Assembly (NCBI RefSeq): GCF_001613425.1
Contig: NZ_BDCI01000031.1
Coordinates: 32,136-96,135, forward strand
From: Nocardia vulneris
Lineage (GTDB): Bacteria; Actinomycetota; Actinomycetes; Mycobacteriales; Mycobacteriaceae
Direction: 5' to 3'
Length of the DNA stretch: 64,000 nucleotides
In this document: positions 51,132 to 59,794 of the stretch, one piece after another
How the letters are laid out: each line of letters opens with the position of its first letter
How positions within the stretch are numbered: position 1 is the first letter of the stretch
Notes under the pieces: generated by a model
Seen by the model: only the letters and a program-made list of their open reading frames with translations
What the model was told of the DNA's origin: nothing
The model's database searches: none
Translations under genes and position numbers: made by a program

Positions 51132-53794
51132 CACTGGGTGAGTTCAGCCACCCGAGCGCGGACCGCGGCCAGGCCGGTCGGGATGCCCGACGGATCCGAC
51201 CCGGCGCCCTGGGCCATCTCGGGCTTGCCGCCGCCACGTCCGGCGATGCTCGGCCCGAAGGCGGCCACCAGATCGCCGGCCTTGAACCCGAGATCCTGCG
51301 CGCCCTTATTGACCGTGACCACGAACGGCACCTTGCCCTCGGCATTGCCGAGCAGCACCACCACGGCGGGCACGGTACCGAACCTGCCGCGAATGTCGGT
51401 GGCCAGCGTGCGCAGATCACCCGCGGGCACGCCCTCGGGCGCGGCGACCGCGACGAGCAGCACGGCGCCGATCCGCTCGGCCTCGTCGACGAACTTCCCG
51501 GCCGAGGAGAGCACGGCGGCCATCTTGGTGCGCTCGAGTTCCTTCTCGGCCACCTTGAGCCGCTCCACCAGCTGCTCGACCCGGGCGGGCACCTCGTCCG
51601 ACGGCACCTTCAGCGACGCGGCGACACCGGCCAGCAGCGCCCGCTCCTTGGCCAGGTACTGGTAGGAATCCAGACCGACGAAAGCTTCCACGCGCCGGAT
51701 ACCGGAGCCGACCGACGACTCACCGAGCACCGTGATCGGGCCGATCTGCGAGGAATGCTGCACGTGCGTACCACCGCACAGCTCCATCGAGAACGGGCCG
51801 CCGATCTCCACGACGCGCACCTCGTCACCGTAATTCTCGCCGAAGAGCGCCATCGCGCCCATCTCCTTGGCCTTGGCCAGGTCGGTGACGAAGGTGTTCA
51901 CCGGGAAATCCGCGCCCACCGCGTCGTTGGACACGGCCTCGATCTCGGACTTCTGCTGCTCGGAAAGCTGCCCCTGCCAATTGAAGTCGAAACGCAGGTA
52001 GCCCGGCTTGTTCAGCGAACCGGCCTGCACCGCGTTCGGGCCGAGGATCTGGCGCAACGCCGCATGCACCATGTGCGTACCGGAGTGCCCCTGAGTGGCA
52101 CCACGCCGCCACGCCGGATCGGCTTGCGCCAGAACGACATCGCCCTCGGTGATCTGCCCCTGCTCGACCGTGGCCTTGTGCACCCACACCTTCTTGGCGA
52201 TCTTCTGCACGTCGTTGACGGTCAGCTTCACCCCCGCCGCGGTGATGGAGCCGCGGTCGGCGATCTGGCCACCGGACTCGGCGTAGAGCGGGCTGCGATC
52301 GAGAATCACCTCGACATCCTGACCGGCCTGCGCGACCGGCACCCGCACGCCGTCGGCGATCAGGGCCAGCACATGCGCCTCGGAGGTCAGCTCGTCGAAA
52401 CCGGTGAACTCGGTCGCGCCACGATCGACCAGCTCCTTGTACACCGACAGATCGGCGTGCGCATGCTTGCGGGCCTGAGCGTCGTCCTTGGCGCGCTTGC
52501 GCTGCTCGGCCATCAACGACCGGAAACCGTCCTCGTCCACCGACAGACCCGCCTCGGCGGCCATCTCCAAGGTGAGGTCGATCGGGAAGCCGTAGGTGTC
52601 GTGCAGGGTGAACGCGTCCGAACCCGCGATCGTGCTGCTGCCCTTGGCCTTCACCGCGGCGGCCGTATTGTCGAACAAGGTCGAGCCGGTGTTCAGCGTC
52701 TTGAGGAACGCGGTCTCCTCGCCCACCGCGACCGTCTCGATGCGCCGGAAATCGGTGGCGAGCTCCGGATAGGACGGCGACATCAGGTCACTCACGACCT
52801 TCATGAACTCGCCCATCACCGGCTTCTCCGCGCCCAGCAGCCGCGCCGAACGCACGATCCGGCGCAACAGGCGGCGCAGCACGTAGCCGCGGCCGTCGTT
52901 GCCGGGGTTCACGCCGTCGGCGATCAGCATCGCGCCGGTGCGGGCGTGATCGGCGATCACCCGGAATCGCACGTCGTCCTCGTGCGTGACGCCGTAGGAC
53001 CGGCCGGTCAGCTCCTCGGCCTTGTCGATGATCGGGCGCAGCAGGTCGGTCTCGTAGACGTTGTCCACGCCTTGCAGCAGGAACGCCACCCGCTCGACGC
53101 CCATGCCGGTGTCGATGTTCTTGCGCGGCAGCGGACCGAGGATCTCGTAGTCGTCCTTGCTGGTGCCCGCACCACGCTCGTTCTGCATGAAGACGAGGTT
53201 CCAGATTTCGATGTAGCGGTCCTCGTCGGCCTCGGGACCGCCCTCGACGCCGTACTCCGGGCCGCGGTCGAAATAGATCTCCGAGCAGGGACCGCACGGG
53301 CCGGGGATGCCCATCGACCAGTAGTTGTCGGCCATGCCGCGCCGCTGGATGCGGTCGGCGGGCACGCCGATCTCCAGCCAGATCTGCTCGGCCTCGTCGT
53401 CATCGAGGTAGACGGTGGCCCACAGCCGCTGCGGGTCGAACCCGAAGCCGCCGTCCTCGACGCTGTTGGTCAGCAACGACCAGGCGAAGGTGATGGCCTC
53501 GCGCTTGAAGTAGTCGCCGAAGCTGAAGTTGCCCGCCATCTGGAAGAAGGTGTTGTGCCGCGTCGTCACGCCGACGTTCTCGATATCGCCGGTGCGCACA
53601 CACTTCTGCACGCTGGTCGCGGTCGCATACGGCGGAGTCTGCTGACCGAGGAAAAAGGGGACGAACTGGACCATGCCTGCGTTGACGAACAGCAGGTTCG
53701 GGTCGGCCAGGATCAGCGAGGCACTGGGCACCTCGGTGTGTCCGGCACGGACGAAATGGTCCAGGAAGCGCCGTCGAATCTCGTGGGTCTGCAC
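51131..53794 (-). CDS. alaS: Alanyl-tRNA synthetase
   Basis: 887 aa. Class II core (RRRFLDHFVRAGHTEVPSAS; FVNAGMVQFVPFFLGQQTPP), tRNA-recognition helices, editing domain with zinc ligands in GHSGTHMVHAALRQIL and ELCGGTHVQHSSQIGPI, and the C-terminal DHHA1 oligomerisation domain ending KPEMAQGAGSDPSGIPTGLA. It charges tRNA-Ala and clears mischarged Ser/Gly. Standard position before ruvX. Expected length. Confidence 0.97.
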   Translation of the reverse strand: MQTHEIRRRFLDHFVRAGHTEVPSASLILADPNLLFVNAGMVQFVPFFLGQQTPPYATATSVQKCVRTGDIENVGVTTRHNTFFQMAGNFSFGDYFKREAITFAWSLLTNSVEDGGFGFDPQRLWATVYLDDDEAEQIWLEIGVPADRIQRRGMADNYWSMGIPGPCGPCSEIYFDRGPEYGVEGGPEADEDRYIEIWNLVFMQNERGAGTSKDDYEILGPLPRKNIDTGMGVERVAFLLQGVDNVYETDLLRPIIDKAEELTGRSYGVTHEDDVRFRVIADHARTGAMLIADGVNPGNDGRGYVLRRLLRRIVRSARLLGAEKPVMGEFMKVVSDLMSPSYPELATDFRRIETVAVGEETAFLKTLNTGSTLFDNTAAAVKAKGSSTIAGSDAFTLHDTYGFPIDLTLEMAAEAGLSVDEDGFRSLMAEQRKRAKDDAQARKHAHADLSVYKELVDRGATEFTGFDELTSEAHVLALIADGVRVPVAQAGQDVEVILDRSPLYAESGGQIADRGSITAAGVKLTVNDVQKIAKKVWVHKATVEQGQITEGDVVLAQADPAWRRGATQGHSGTHMVHAALRQILGPNAVQAGSLNKPGYLRFDFNWQGQLSEQQKSEIEAVSNDAVGADFPVNTFVTDLAKAKEMGAMALFGENYGDEVRVVEIGGPFSMELCGGTHVQHSSQIGPITVLGESSVGSGIRRVEAFVGLDSYQYLAKERALLAGVAASLKVPSDEVPARVEQLVERLKVAEKELERTKMAAVLSSAGKFVDEAERIGAVLLVAVAAPEGVPAGDLRTLATDIRGRFGTVPAVVVLLGNAEGKVPFVVTVNKGAQDLGFKAGDLVAAFGPSIAGRGGGKPEMAQGAGSDPSGIPTGLAAVRARVAELTQ

Positions 53795-54080
53795 AGATAT
53801 CCAGCCTACCGGTGCCGTGCACGCGGTTTTTCATCGACTGGGGTGCTGCGCGCCACCCGGGAAGTCGGTCGAATGATCGGGTGCGCCGGGGTCTGGTCCG
53901 CGAGCGGGGAGACCTACTCGGTGCCGGCCGTGTGTCGAGCGACGGTGGCGCTCCCGTGCGGGGACAACAACGCCTTTCGCCCTCGATGCCAGCTCCCTTG
54001 GCGGCGTCAGCAGCGCCCACCCAGCGCCGACTCCGCCGGCAGCAAAGCAATGCCCGCTCGGCTACGGTCCGTTCGCCGCC

Positions 54081-55427
54081 CTACCGCCCGCGGATGATGC
54101 GGCGCAGTTTGTCCACGCGCGGGCCGACCTCGCGTTCGTGCCCGTGGTCGGTGGCCTGGTAGTAGTCGACGCCGACCAGCTCGTCCGGCGGGTACTGCTG
54201 GGCGAGCACGCCGTCCTTGTTGTCGTGCGGGTACCTGTAGCCCTGGGCGTTGCCGAGCTTCGCCGCGCCCGCGTAGTGCCCGTCGCGCAGATGCGGCGGA
54301 ACCGCCCCCGCCTTACCCGCCGCGACATCGGCCATCGCGGCGCCGATCGCGGCGACCACCGCACCCGACTTCGGCGCGCTCGCCAGATGAATGGTGGCCT
54401 GCGCCAAGGCAAGCCGCCCCTCGGGCAGTCCGACCAGCTGGACCACCTGTGCGGCAGCGGTAGCGGTCTGCAATGCCGTCGGATCGGCCATGCCGATGTC
54501 CTCGCTGGCGTGGATCATCAGCCGGCGCGCGATGAAACGCGGGTCCTCCCCCGCCGTGAGCATCCGCGCCAGATAATGCAGCGCGGCATCGACATCGGAC
54601 CCGCGGATGGACTTGATGAAGGCGCTGATCACGTCGTAGTGCTGGTCGCCCGCGCGGTCGTAACGGACGGCGGCCTTGTCCACGCTGGCCTCGACCAGCT
54701 CGACACCGACCGTGCCGTCCAGCGAGGATTCCGCCGAGGCCTCCAGTGCGGTGAGCGCGCGCCGGGCGTCGCCGCCCGCGATGCGGACGATGTGCTCCAG
54801 CGCCTCGTCGGAGACCGTGTACTGGTCGTCGAGGCCGCGCGGATCGTGGATGGCCCGCTGCAACACCTGCCGGATGTCGTCCTCGGTGAGCGACTGCAAC
54901 TGCAACACCAGCGAGCGGGACAGCAGCGGCGACACCACCGAGAACGACGGGTTCTCCGTGGTCGCGCCGACCAGCAGCACGATCCGGTTCTCCACCGCGG
55001 CGAGCAGGGCGTCCTGCTGAGTTTTGGAGAAGCGGTGCACCTCGTCGATGAACAGCACGGTCTGCTCGCCCACCGACAGCCTGCGCCGCGCCACATCGAT
55101 CACCGCGCGCACCTCTTTGACACCCGCCGACAACGCCGACAGCGCCTCGAACCGTCGCCCGGTGGAATGCGAGATCAACGACGCGAGCGTCGTCTTGCCG
55201 GTGCCGGGCGGACCGTACAGCAGCACCGACGCCGCCCCCGATCCCTCGACCAGTCTGCGCAGCGGCGAACCCGGGCCGAGCAGATGCTGCTGCCCGACCA
55301 CCTCGTCCAACGAGGCAGGCCGCATCCGCACCGCCAGCGGGGCCCCGGCGTCCCGGCGCACCACGGTATCGATGCTGTGCTCGGCGGGCACATCACCGCC
55401 GGGCACGTCGAACAAGCCATCGCTCAC
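54081..55427 (-). CDS. rarA: Replication-associated recombination protein A (AAA+ ATPase)
   Basis: 448 aa. RFC-like AAA+: MRPASLDEVVGQQHLLG, Walker A LLYGPPGTGKTTLASLI, Walker B TVLFIDEVHRFSKTQQDALL, sensor 1 LLVGATTENPSFSVVSPLLS, then the MgsA C-terminal tetramerisation region (VISAFIKSIRGSDVDAALHY; LMIHASEDIGMADPTALQTA). It acts at stalled forks. Usual partner of alaS in actinobacteria; 286 gene-free bases separate them here. Confidence 0.95.
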   Translation of the reverse strand: MSDGLFDVPGGDVPAEHSIDTVVRRDAGAPLAVRMRPASLDEVVGQQHLLGPGSPLRRLVEGSGAASVLLYGPPGTGKTTLASLISHSTGRRFEALSALSAGVKEVRAVIDVARRRLSVGEQTVLFIDEVHRFSKTQQDALLAAVENRIVLLVGATTENPSFSVVSPLLSRSLVLQLQSLTEDDIRQVLQRAIHDPRGLDDQYTVSDEALEHIVRIAGGDARRALTALEASAESSLDGTVGVELVEASVDKAAVRYDRAGDQHYDVISAFIKSIRGSDVDAALHYLARMLTAGEDPRFIARRLMIHASEDIGMADPTALQTATAAAQVVQLVGLPEGRLALAQATIHLASAPKSGAVVAAIGAAMADVAAGKAGAVPPHLRDGHYAGAAKLGNAQGYRYPHDNKDGVLAQQYPPDELVGVDYYQATDHGHEREVGPRVDKLRRIIRGR

Positions 55428-55569
55428 GACTGCGCCCCGCTGACACGCGGCTCCGTCGCGAGCGATACCCCGCCGCGTCCCCGGTTCGCTCGCAGAAGCT
55501 CACTCACATTTCCCAACGTTACCGAGCCACACCGACAAACCCCGCACACCAGCCGAACCACACCACGGC

Positions 55570-56250
55570 GCCACCGGGTCAGCGGGTCAGCGGGTCAGCG
55601 GATCAGCCGAGCCTCCGGTCAACCGCGCCCCCGCGCCACCGCGCCACCAGTCAGCCCGACCACCGCTCAGCCGCACCACCGCACCACCGCGCCGCCAGTC
55701 AGCCCGACCACCGCTCAGCCGCGCCCCCGCGCCACCGTCAGTCGCACCTCAGCGCCACCGTCAGCCGCATCTCCGCACCTCCAGTCAGCCCGACCACCGC
55801 TCAGCCGCGCCCCCGCGCCACCGTCAGTCGCACCTCCGCACCTCCGCACCACCGTCAGCCGCACCTCCGCGCCACCACGCCGCCAGTCAGCCCGACCACC
55901 GCTCAGCCGCACCACCGCACCACCGCTCAGCCGCACCTCCGCGCCACCGTCAGCCGCACCTCCGCACCTCCGCGCCGCCAGTCAGCCCGACCACCGCTCA
56001 GCCGCACCACCGCGCCACCACGCCGCCAGTCAGCCCGACCACCGCTCAGCCGCACCACCGCGCCACCACGCCGCCAGTCAGCCCGACCACCGCTCAGCCG
56101 CGCCCCCGCGCCACCGCTCAGCCGCGCCCCCGCGCCACCGCTCAGCCGCGCCCCCGCGCCACCGGTCAGCCGCGCCGCCGCGCCACCGGTCAGCCGACCA
56201 CCGGTCAGTCGCGCCCCCGCGCCACCCGGTCAGTCGCGCCTCCGCGCCGC
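55570..56250. repeat. 24/48-bp GC-rich tandem repeat array
   Basis: About 680 bases built from a 24-base unit of the type CGCTCAGCCGCGCCCCCGCG+CCAC, seen cleanly three times at 56091-56160, and a 48-base double unit whose anchor CCAGTCAGCCCGACCACCGC recurs at 55647, 55695, 55781, 55883, 55978, 56026 and 56074. Cytosine-rich on the plus strand. Open frames cross it on both strands because 24 is divisible by three, but none has a credible start or family. Confidence 0.85.
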
Positions 56251-56279
56251 CGGACCGCGCGAACGCAACCTGGTCGAGG

Positions 56280-56600
56280 GATCAGGGGGAACTGACGGCG
56301 CACACCTCTCGACCGATGCCGCCACCAGTTCCTCCTGATCACCCGACCACCCACGGCGTCCGCACCTACGGACACCGCGGTACCGCTGGATCACCTGATC
56401 ACCAGGTGCTGGCGGCGCACACCTCGGCCGATGCCGCCATCTCCCTTGGTCACCACACCATCTCCCTTGGTCACCCGGCCACCCCACGGCGACGCACTTG
56501 CGGAAGCCGGGTGATGCCACTGATCCCATGATCACCGGGTAGTAGTGGCGGACGCCTCTTGGTATATGCCGCCATCACTGCCTCCTGATCACCGCCCGAC
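56280..56600. repeat. Three diverged copies of the palindromic element
   Basis: Dyads built on GATCA...TGGCGG / CCGCCA...TGATC lie at about 56280-56340 (arms resembling GATCAGGNGGAACTG), 56397-56452 and 56530-56591. Their loops carry variants of CACACCTCGGCCGATG, related to the loops of the better preserved copies. A direct repeat CCATCTCCCTTGGTCACC occurs twice near 56437 and 56458. No gene is seen from 55428 to 56910. Confidence 0.65.
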
Positions 56601-56727
56601 TTCGGCTGAGCCGGTTGGCGCCGCCCCAACGGCCCGTGCGTGCACTCCGGCGTCCGAATCGCCAGGAGCGACCCCCGTTTGTCGCCACGGAGACGGCCAA
56701 CTCAGCGCAGCACCCCCCTGGTCACCT

Positions 56728-56788
56728 GATCACCAGGTGATGGTGGCGGCATCGGCCGAGAGCCGTCCGCCACCATTACCTGGTGATC
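56728..56788. repeat. Palindromic element, copy 2
   Basis: 22-base arms at 56728-56749 and 56767-56788 pair with one mismatch and enclose the 17-base loop CATCGGCCGAGAGCCGT. Right arm is identical to that of the copy at 45219-45240. It lies about 120 bases upstream of the phoD start. Confidence 0.8.
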
Positions 56789-56910
56789 GTGCGACCAGGT
56801 CGCGAATCCAGACGACCCGCCTCCACGAACTCCGACCAGCACGGCGGGTTCTGGGCGGTTTCGGCGAGCCGATTTGCGTGGGACCCCCGGATCGGATGTG
56901 ATCAATACTC

Positions 56911-58569
56911 GTGGCTGAAAACGTGACTGTTTCAGATTCTGTGCAGCTCGGACCCATTGCGCGCCGCACCCTGCTCAAGGGTGGTGCGGCGGTGGCGGCC
57001 ACCGCGACGGCGGTCTTCGCCGCCGGTTCCGCCGCGGCCGCCGCGCCCGTGTTCCGGCACGGCGTCGCCTCGGGCGATCCGCTGCCGGACGGCGTCATCC
57101 TGTGGACCAGGGTCACCGTGTCCGAGGACGCCGCGCCCGGGTCGGGTGTGGGTGAACCGACGAACGTGCGCTGGGAGATTTCCGCCGACGAAGGCTTCTC
57201 CGCGATCACTGCCTCCGGAACCGTCACTGCCACAGCGTCTTCCGACCACACCGTCAAGGTCGACGTAGCCGGCCTCACCCCGGGCACCGACTACTTCTAC
57301 CGGTTCAGCGCGCTCGGCGAGACCTCGCCGGTCGCCCGGACCAGGACCGCGCCGGCCACCTCGGCCGCACTGGAGCGCCTGCGGTTCGGCGTCGTGTCGT
57401 GCGCCAACTGGGAGGCGGGCTACTTCGGCGCGTACCGGCACCTGGCCGCGCGCGCCGACCTCGACGCCATCATCCACCTGGGCGACTACATCTACGAGTA
57501 CGGCCGCGGAAAGTACGGCGGCCGCAACGGAACTGTGCGCCCGCACGACCCGGCGAACGAGACCGTCACCCTCGCCGACTACCGAATTCGGCACGCGCAG
57601 TACAAGACCGACCCGGATCTGCTGGCGTTGCACACACTGCTCCCGTTCATCTGCACCTGGGACGATCACGAATCCGCCGACAACTCCTGGTCCGGCGGTG
57701 CGGGCAACCACGATCCGGTCACCGAAGGCAACTGGGCCGATCGCAAGGCCGCCTCCGCGCAGGCCTACCTGGAGTGGATGCCGGTGCGCGCCAAGGGTTC
57801 CGGCACCGAGGTGCAGATCTATCGGCGACTGCGCTTCGGCACCCTGGCCGAGTTGTCCATGCTCGATCTGCGCAGCTACCGCGACCAGGAGGCGAAGCCG
57901 GGCGCGGGCTGGCGTGAGGCGGACAACCCGGCGCGCACGATCACCGGCAAGGCCCAAATGGATTGGCTCACCGCCGGTTTGGCTTCCGCTCCGGTGCAGT
58001 GGAAGCTCGTCGGCAATTCCGTGATGATCGCGCCGCTGGTGTTCCCGCCACTGGAACCGGCGACCACCGCGGCCATCACCGGCACTATCGGAGTGCCACA
58101 GTCCGGCGTCATCGTCAACGGTGACCAGTGGGACGGCTATACCGCGGACCGGCAGCGGCTGTTCCGCGCGATCACCGAACAGCAGGTCGGCGACGTGGTG
58201 TTCCTGACCGGCGACATCCATTCTTCCTGGGCCGCAGACCTTCCCGTCGATGCCGCCAACTATCCGGGCGGCCCCACGGTCGGCGCGGAGTTCGTCGTCC
58301 CGTCGGTCACCTCGACCAGTGTCGGCGATCTGCTGAAGGTGAATTCCGCGCCGATCGCCGAGTCGATCAAGGGCGTGAACCACCACATGCGCTACGTGGA
58401 ACTGGATTCGCACGGCTACGGAGTACTGGAGATCACCCCCGCCCAAACCCAAATGGACTGGTTCTACCTTCTCGACGTGGCAGACCCGAATTCCGCAGTC
58501 CGCCACGCCACCTCGCTCGCCGTCCCCACCGGTGGCCGCCTGGAACCCCGCCCCTCCCCCATCACCTGA
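56911..58569 (+). CDS. phoD: PhoD-family alkaline phosphatase/phosphodiesterase, Tat-exported
   Basis: 552 aa, GTG start at 56911. Twin-arginine signal IARRTLLKGGAAVAATATAV ending in an Ala-rich cleavage region. PhoD_N domain (FRHGVASGDPLPDGVILWTR) then the metallophosphatase with VVSCANWEAGYFGAYRHLA, AIIHLGDYIYEYGRGKYGG, FICTWDDHESADNSW and DVVFLTGDIHSSWAADLP. It uses Ca2+/Fe3+ and hydrolyses phosphodiesters, including teichoic acid and phospholipid. Monocistronic, downstream of the palindromic repeats. Confidence 0.92.
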   Translation: MAENVTVSDSVQLGPIARRTLLKGGAAVAATATAVFAAGSAAAAAPVFRHGVASGDPLPDGVILWTRVTVSEDAAPGSGVGEPTNVRWEISADEGFSAITASGTVTATASSDHTVKVDVAGLTPGTDYFYRFSALGETSPVARTRTAPATSAALERLRFGVVSCANWEAGYFGAYRHLAARADLDAIIHLGDYIYEYGRGKYGGRNGTVRPHDPANETVTLADYRIRHAQYKTDPDLLALHTLLPFICTWDDHESADNSWSGGAGNHDPVTEGNWADRKAASAQAYLEWMPVRAKGSGTEVQIYRRLRFGTLAELSMLDLRSYRDQEAKPGAGWREADNPARTITGKAQMDWLTAGLASAPVQWKLVGNSVMIAPLVFPPLEPATTAAITGTIGVPQSGVIVNGDQWDGYTADRQRLFRAITEQQVGDVVFLTGDIHSSWAADLPVDAANYPGGPTVGAEFVVPSVTSTSVGDLLKVNSAPIAESIKGVNHHMRYVELDSHGYGVLEITPAQTQMDWFYLLDVADPNSAVRHATSLAVPTGGRLEPRPSPIT

Positions 58570-58739
58570 GGGTCGACCCATCCGCCACTCCGAGCGCGAC
58601 CGCTGCGCGCCACCGAACTGTGGACGCGATCGAAACAGGATGTGGCACTAGGCGTTATAGCCAGGCCCGACAACCACCGAGAGCCACCCAGCGTGCACGC
58701 GAACGACGCTGCCGAGTCGCGACTCATTTGACTTGCGGG

Positions 58740-59097
58740 CTGCGCGCCGTGTGGCCGACGGCCGTGTGCGATCGAGCAGAGGTCGCACGTCGAGGGCGCT
58801 ATTCACCGCCCCGCCGCAACCACCACCGCCGCGCCGTGTGGCCAACGGCCGCGTGCCTGCGCGCGACCGAGCCGAGATCGCACGTCGACGGCGCTATTCA
58901 CCGCCCCGCCGCAACCACCACCGCCGCGCCGTGTGGCCAACGGCCGTGTACCTGCGCGCGACCGAGCCGAGATCGCGCGTCGACGGCGCTATTCACCGCC
59001 CCGCCGCAACCACCACCGCCGCGCCGTGTGGCCAACGGCCGTGTACCTGCGCGCGACCGAGCCCAGATTGCGCGTCGACGGCGCTATTCACCGCCTC
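58740..59097. repeat. 95-bp tandem array copying the 3' end of the adjacent gene
   Basis: GGCGCTATTCACCGCC recurs with exactly 95-base spacing at about 58796, 58891, 58986 and 59081; between them stand CACCACCGCCGCGCCGTGTG and GCCAACGGCC blocks. The last copy is the real 3' end of the minus-strand gene at 59084 (its TAG stop and Gly/Cys codons), so the others are duplicated 3' ends plus downstream DNA. The period is not divisible by three, so they are not expressed as one protein. Confidence 0.85.
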
Positions 59098-59395
59098 CAC
59101 CACCACCACCACCGCAACCACCACCACCTCCGCAGCTGCCGCCGTCCCCTCCGCTGCAACCTCCGCCGATGCCGATACCTGCGCTGCCGAGGGCCCACCA
59201 GCGGGCGTCTTTCTTGCGGAGACGTCGGTTTCGCCGGCCTCGCCGGTAGTCGCCGCTCAGCGCGCTGCCTGCGGCGCGGGCGCGGGTCATGGGGTCGCCG
59301 GCTTCGATTCGGTAGGCGCTGCGTCGGCGCCGCACCAGCACGATCGCTACCGCGATCAACACCAGCACGACGATTCCCACCACGACATAGATCAT
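59084..59395 (-). CDS. One-TM protein with Gly/Cys-rich C-terminal tail (paralogue A)
   Basis: 103 aa from ATG 59395, with GAGAGGAAC upstream. N-terminal TM helix (IYVVVGIVVLVLIAVAIVLV), a basic juxtamembrane part RARAAGSALSGDYRRGRRNR, then a tail of Gly with Cys (GGGCSGGDGGSCGGGGG). It shares helix, the G-S-A-L-S-G-x-Y motif and tail with the gene at 59421, so the two arose by duplication. Similar Gly/Cys tails occur on actinobacterial membrane proteins of unknown role. Confidence 0.75.
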   Translation of the reverse strand: MIYVVVGIVVLVLIAVAIVLVRRRRSAYRIEAGDPMTRARAAGSALSGDYRRGRRNRRLRKKDARWWALGSAGIGIGGGCSGGDGGSCGGGGGCGGGGGGGGE

Positions 59396-59420
59396 CGGAC
59401 CGTTCCTCTCCCACACGCGT

Positions 59421-59702
59421 TCACAGTCCGCCGCCCCCGCAACCCCCACCGCCGGAGCCGCCGAGGTCCGTACCGGCGCCGCCCATGGTCTTGTCAGCGA
59501 AGTCTTTCTTCTTGCGGCGGCGGCGATTTCGGCTGCGCACGTAGCCTCCGCTCAAGGCGCTACCACTACGCCGGGCGCGGGTGAGCGCATCCTCGGCGGC
59601 AGCTCGGCGACGCGCTCGCCCGCGCACCACCAGCGCCGCCGCGCCCGCACCGACCGCGAGCACAACAACGACAACGATGACAATCAGCAGGACATCGCTC
59701 AT
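59421..59702 (-). CDS. One-TM protein with Gly/Cys-rich C-terminal tail (paralogue B)
   Basis: 93 aa. MSDVLLIVIVVVVVLAVGAG forms the TM helix; RARRSGSALSGGYVRSRNRR then RRKKK matches paralogue A; the tail is GGSGGGGCGGGGL. A single Cys remains in the tail, against several in paralogue A. Transcribed first, 25 bases before paralogue A. Function unknown. Confidence 0.75.
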   Translation of the reverse strand: MSDVLLIVIVVVVVLAVGAGAAALVVRGRARRRAAAEDALTRARRSGSALSGGYVRSRNRRRRKKKDFADKTMGGAGTDLGGSGGGGCGGGGL

Positions 59703-59794
59703 CGGGCTACCTCTTTCCCCACCCTGGCGAACAGCTCAGGATACGGCGAGACAGCAGTTCTCGGAAACCCTCAATTATGTGGTGGCCGTGGGGT

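Noticed and set aside
50828..54097. 1089-codon plus-strand frame opposite alaS
   Set aside because: Antisense to alaS, low-complexity His/Asp/Arg composition.
55570..56250. CRISPR array
   Set aside because: Repeats are contiguous with no unique spacers and no cas genes nearby; the same holds for the 95-bp and 60-bp arrays.
54138..56531. 797-codon plus-strand frame across rarA and the repeat array
   Set aside because: First half is antisense to rarA; second half is the 24-bp repeat read as S-A-P-P-R-H. No start or family.
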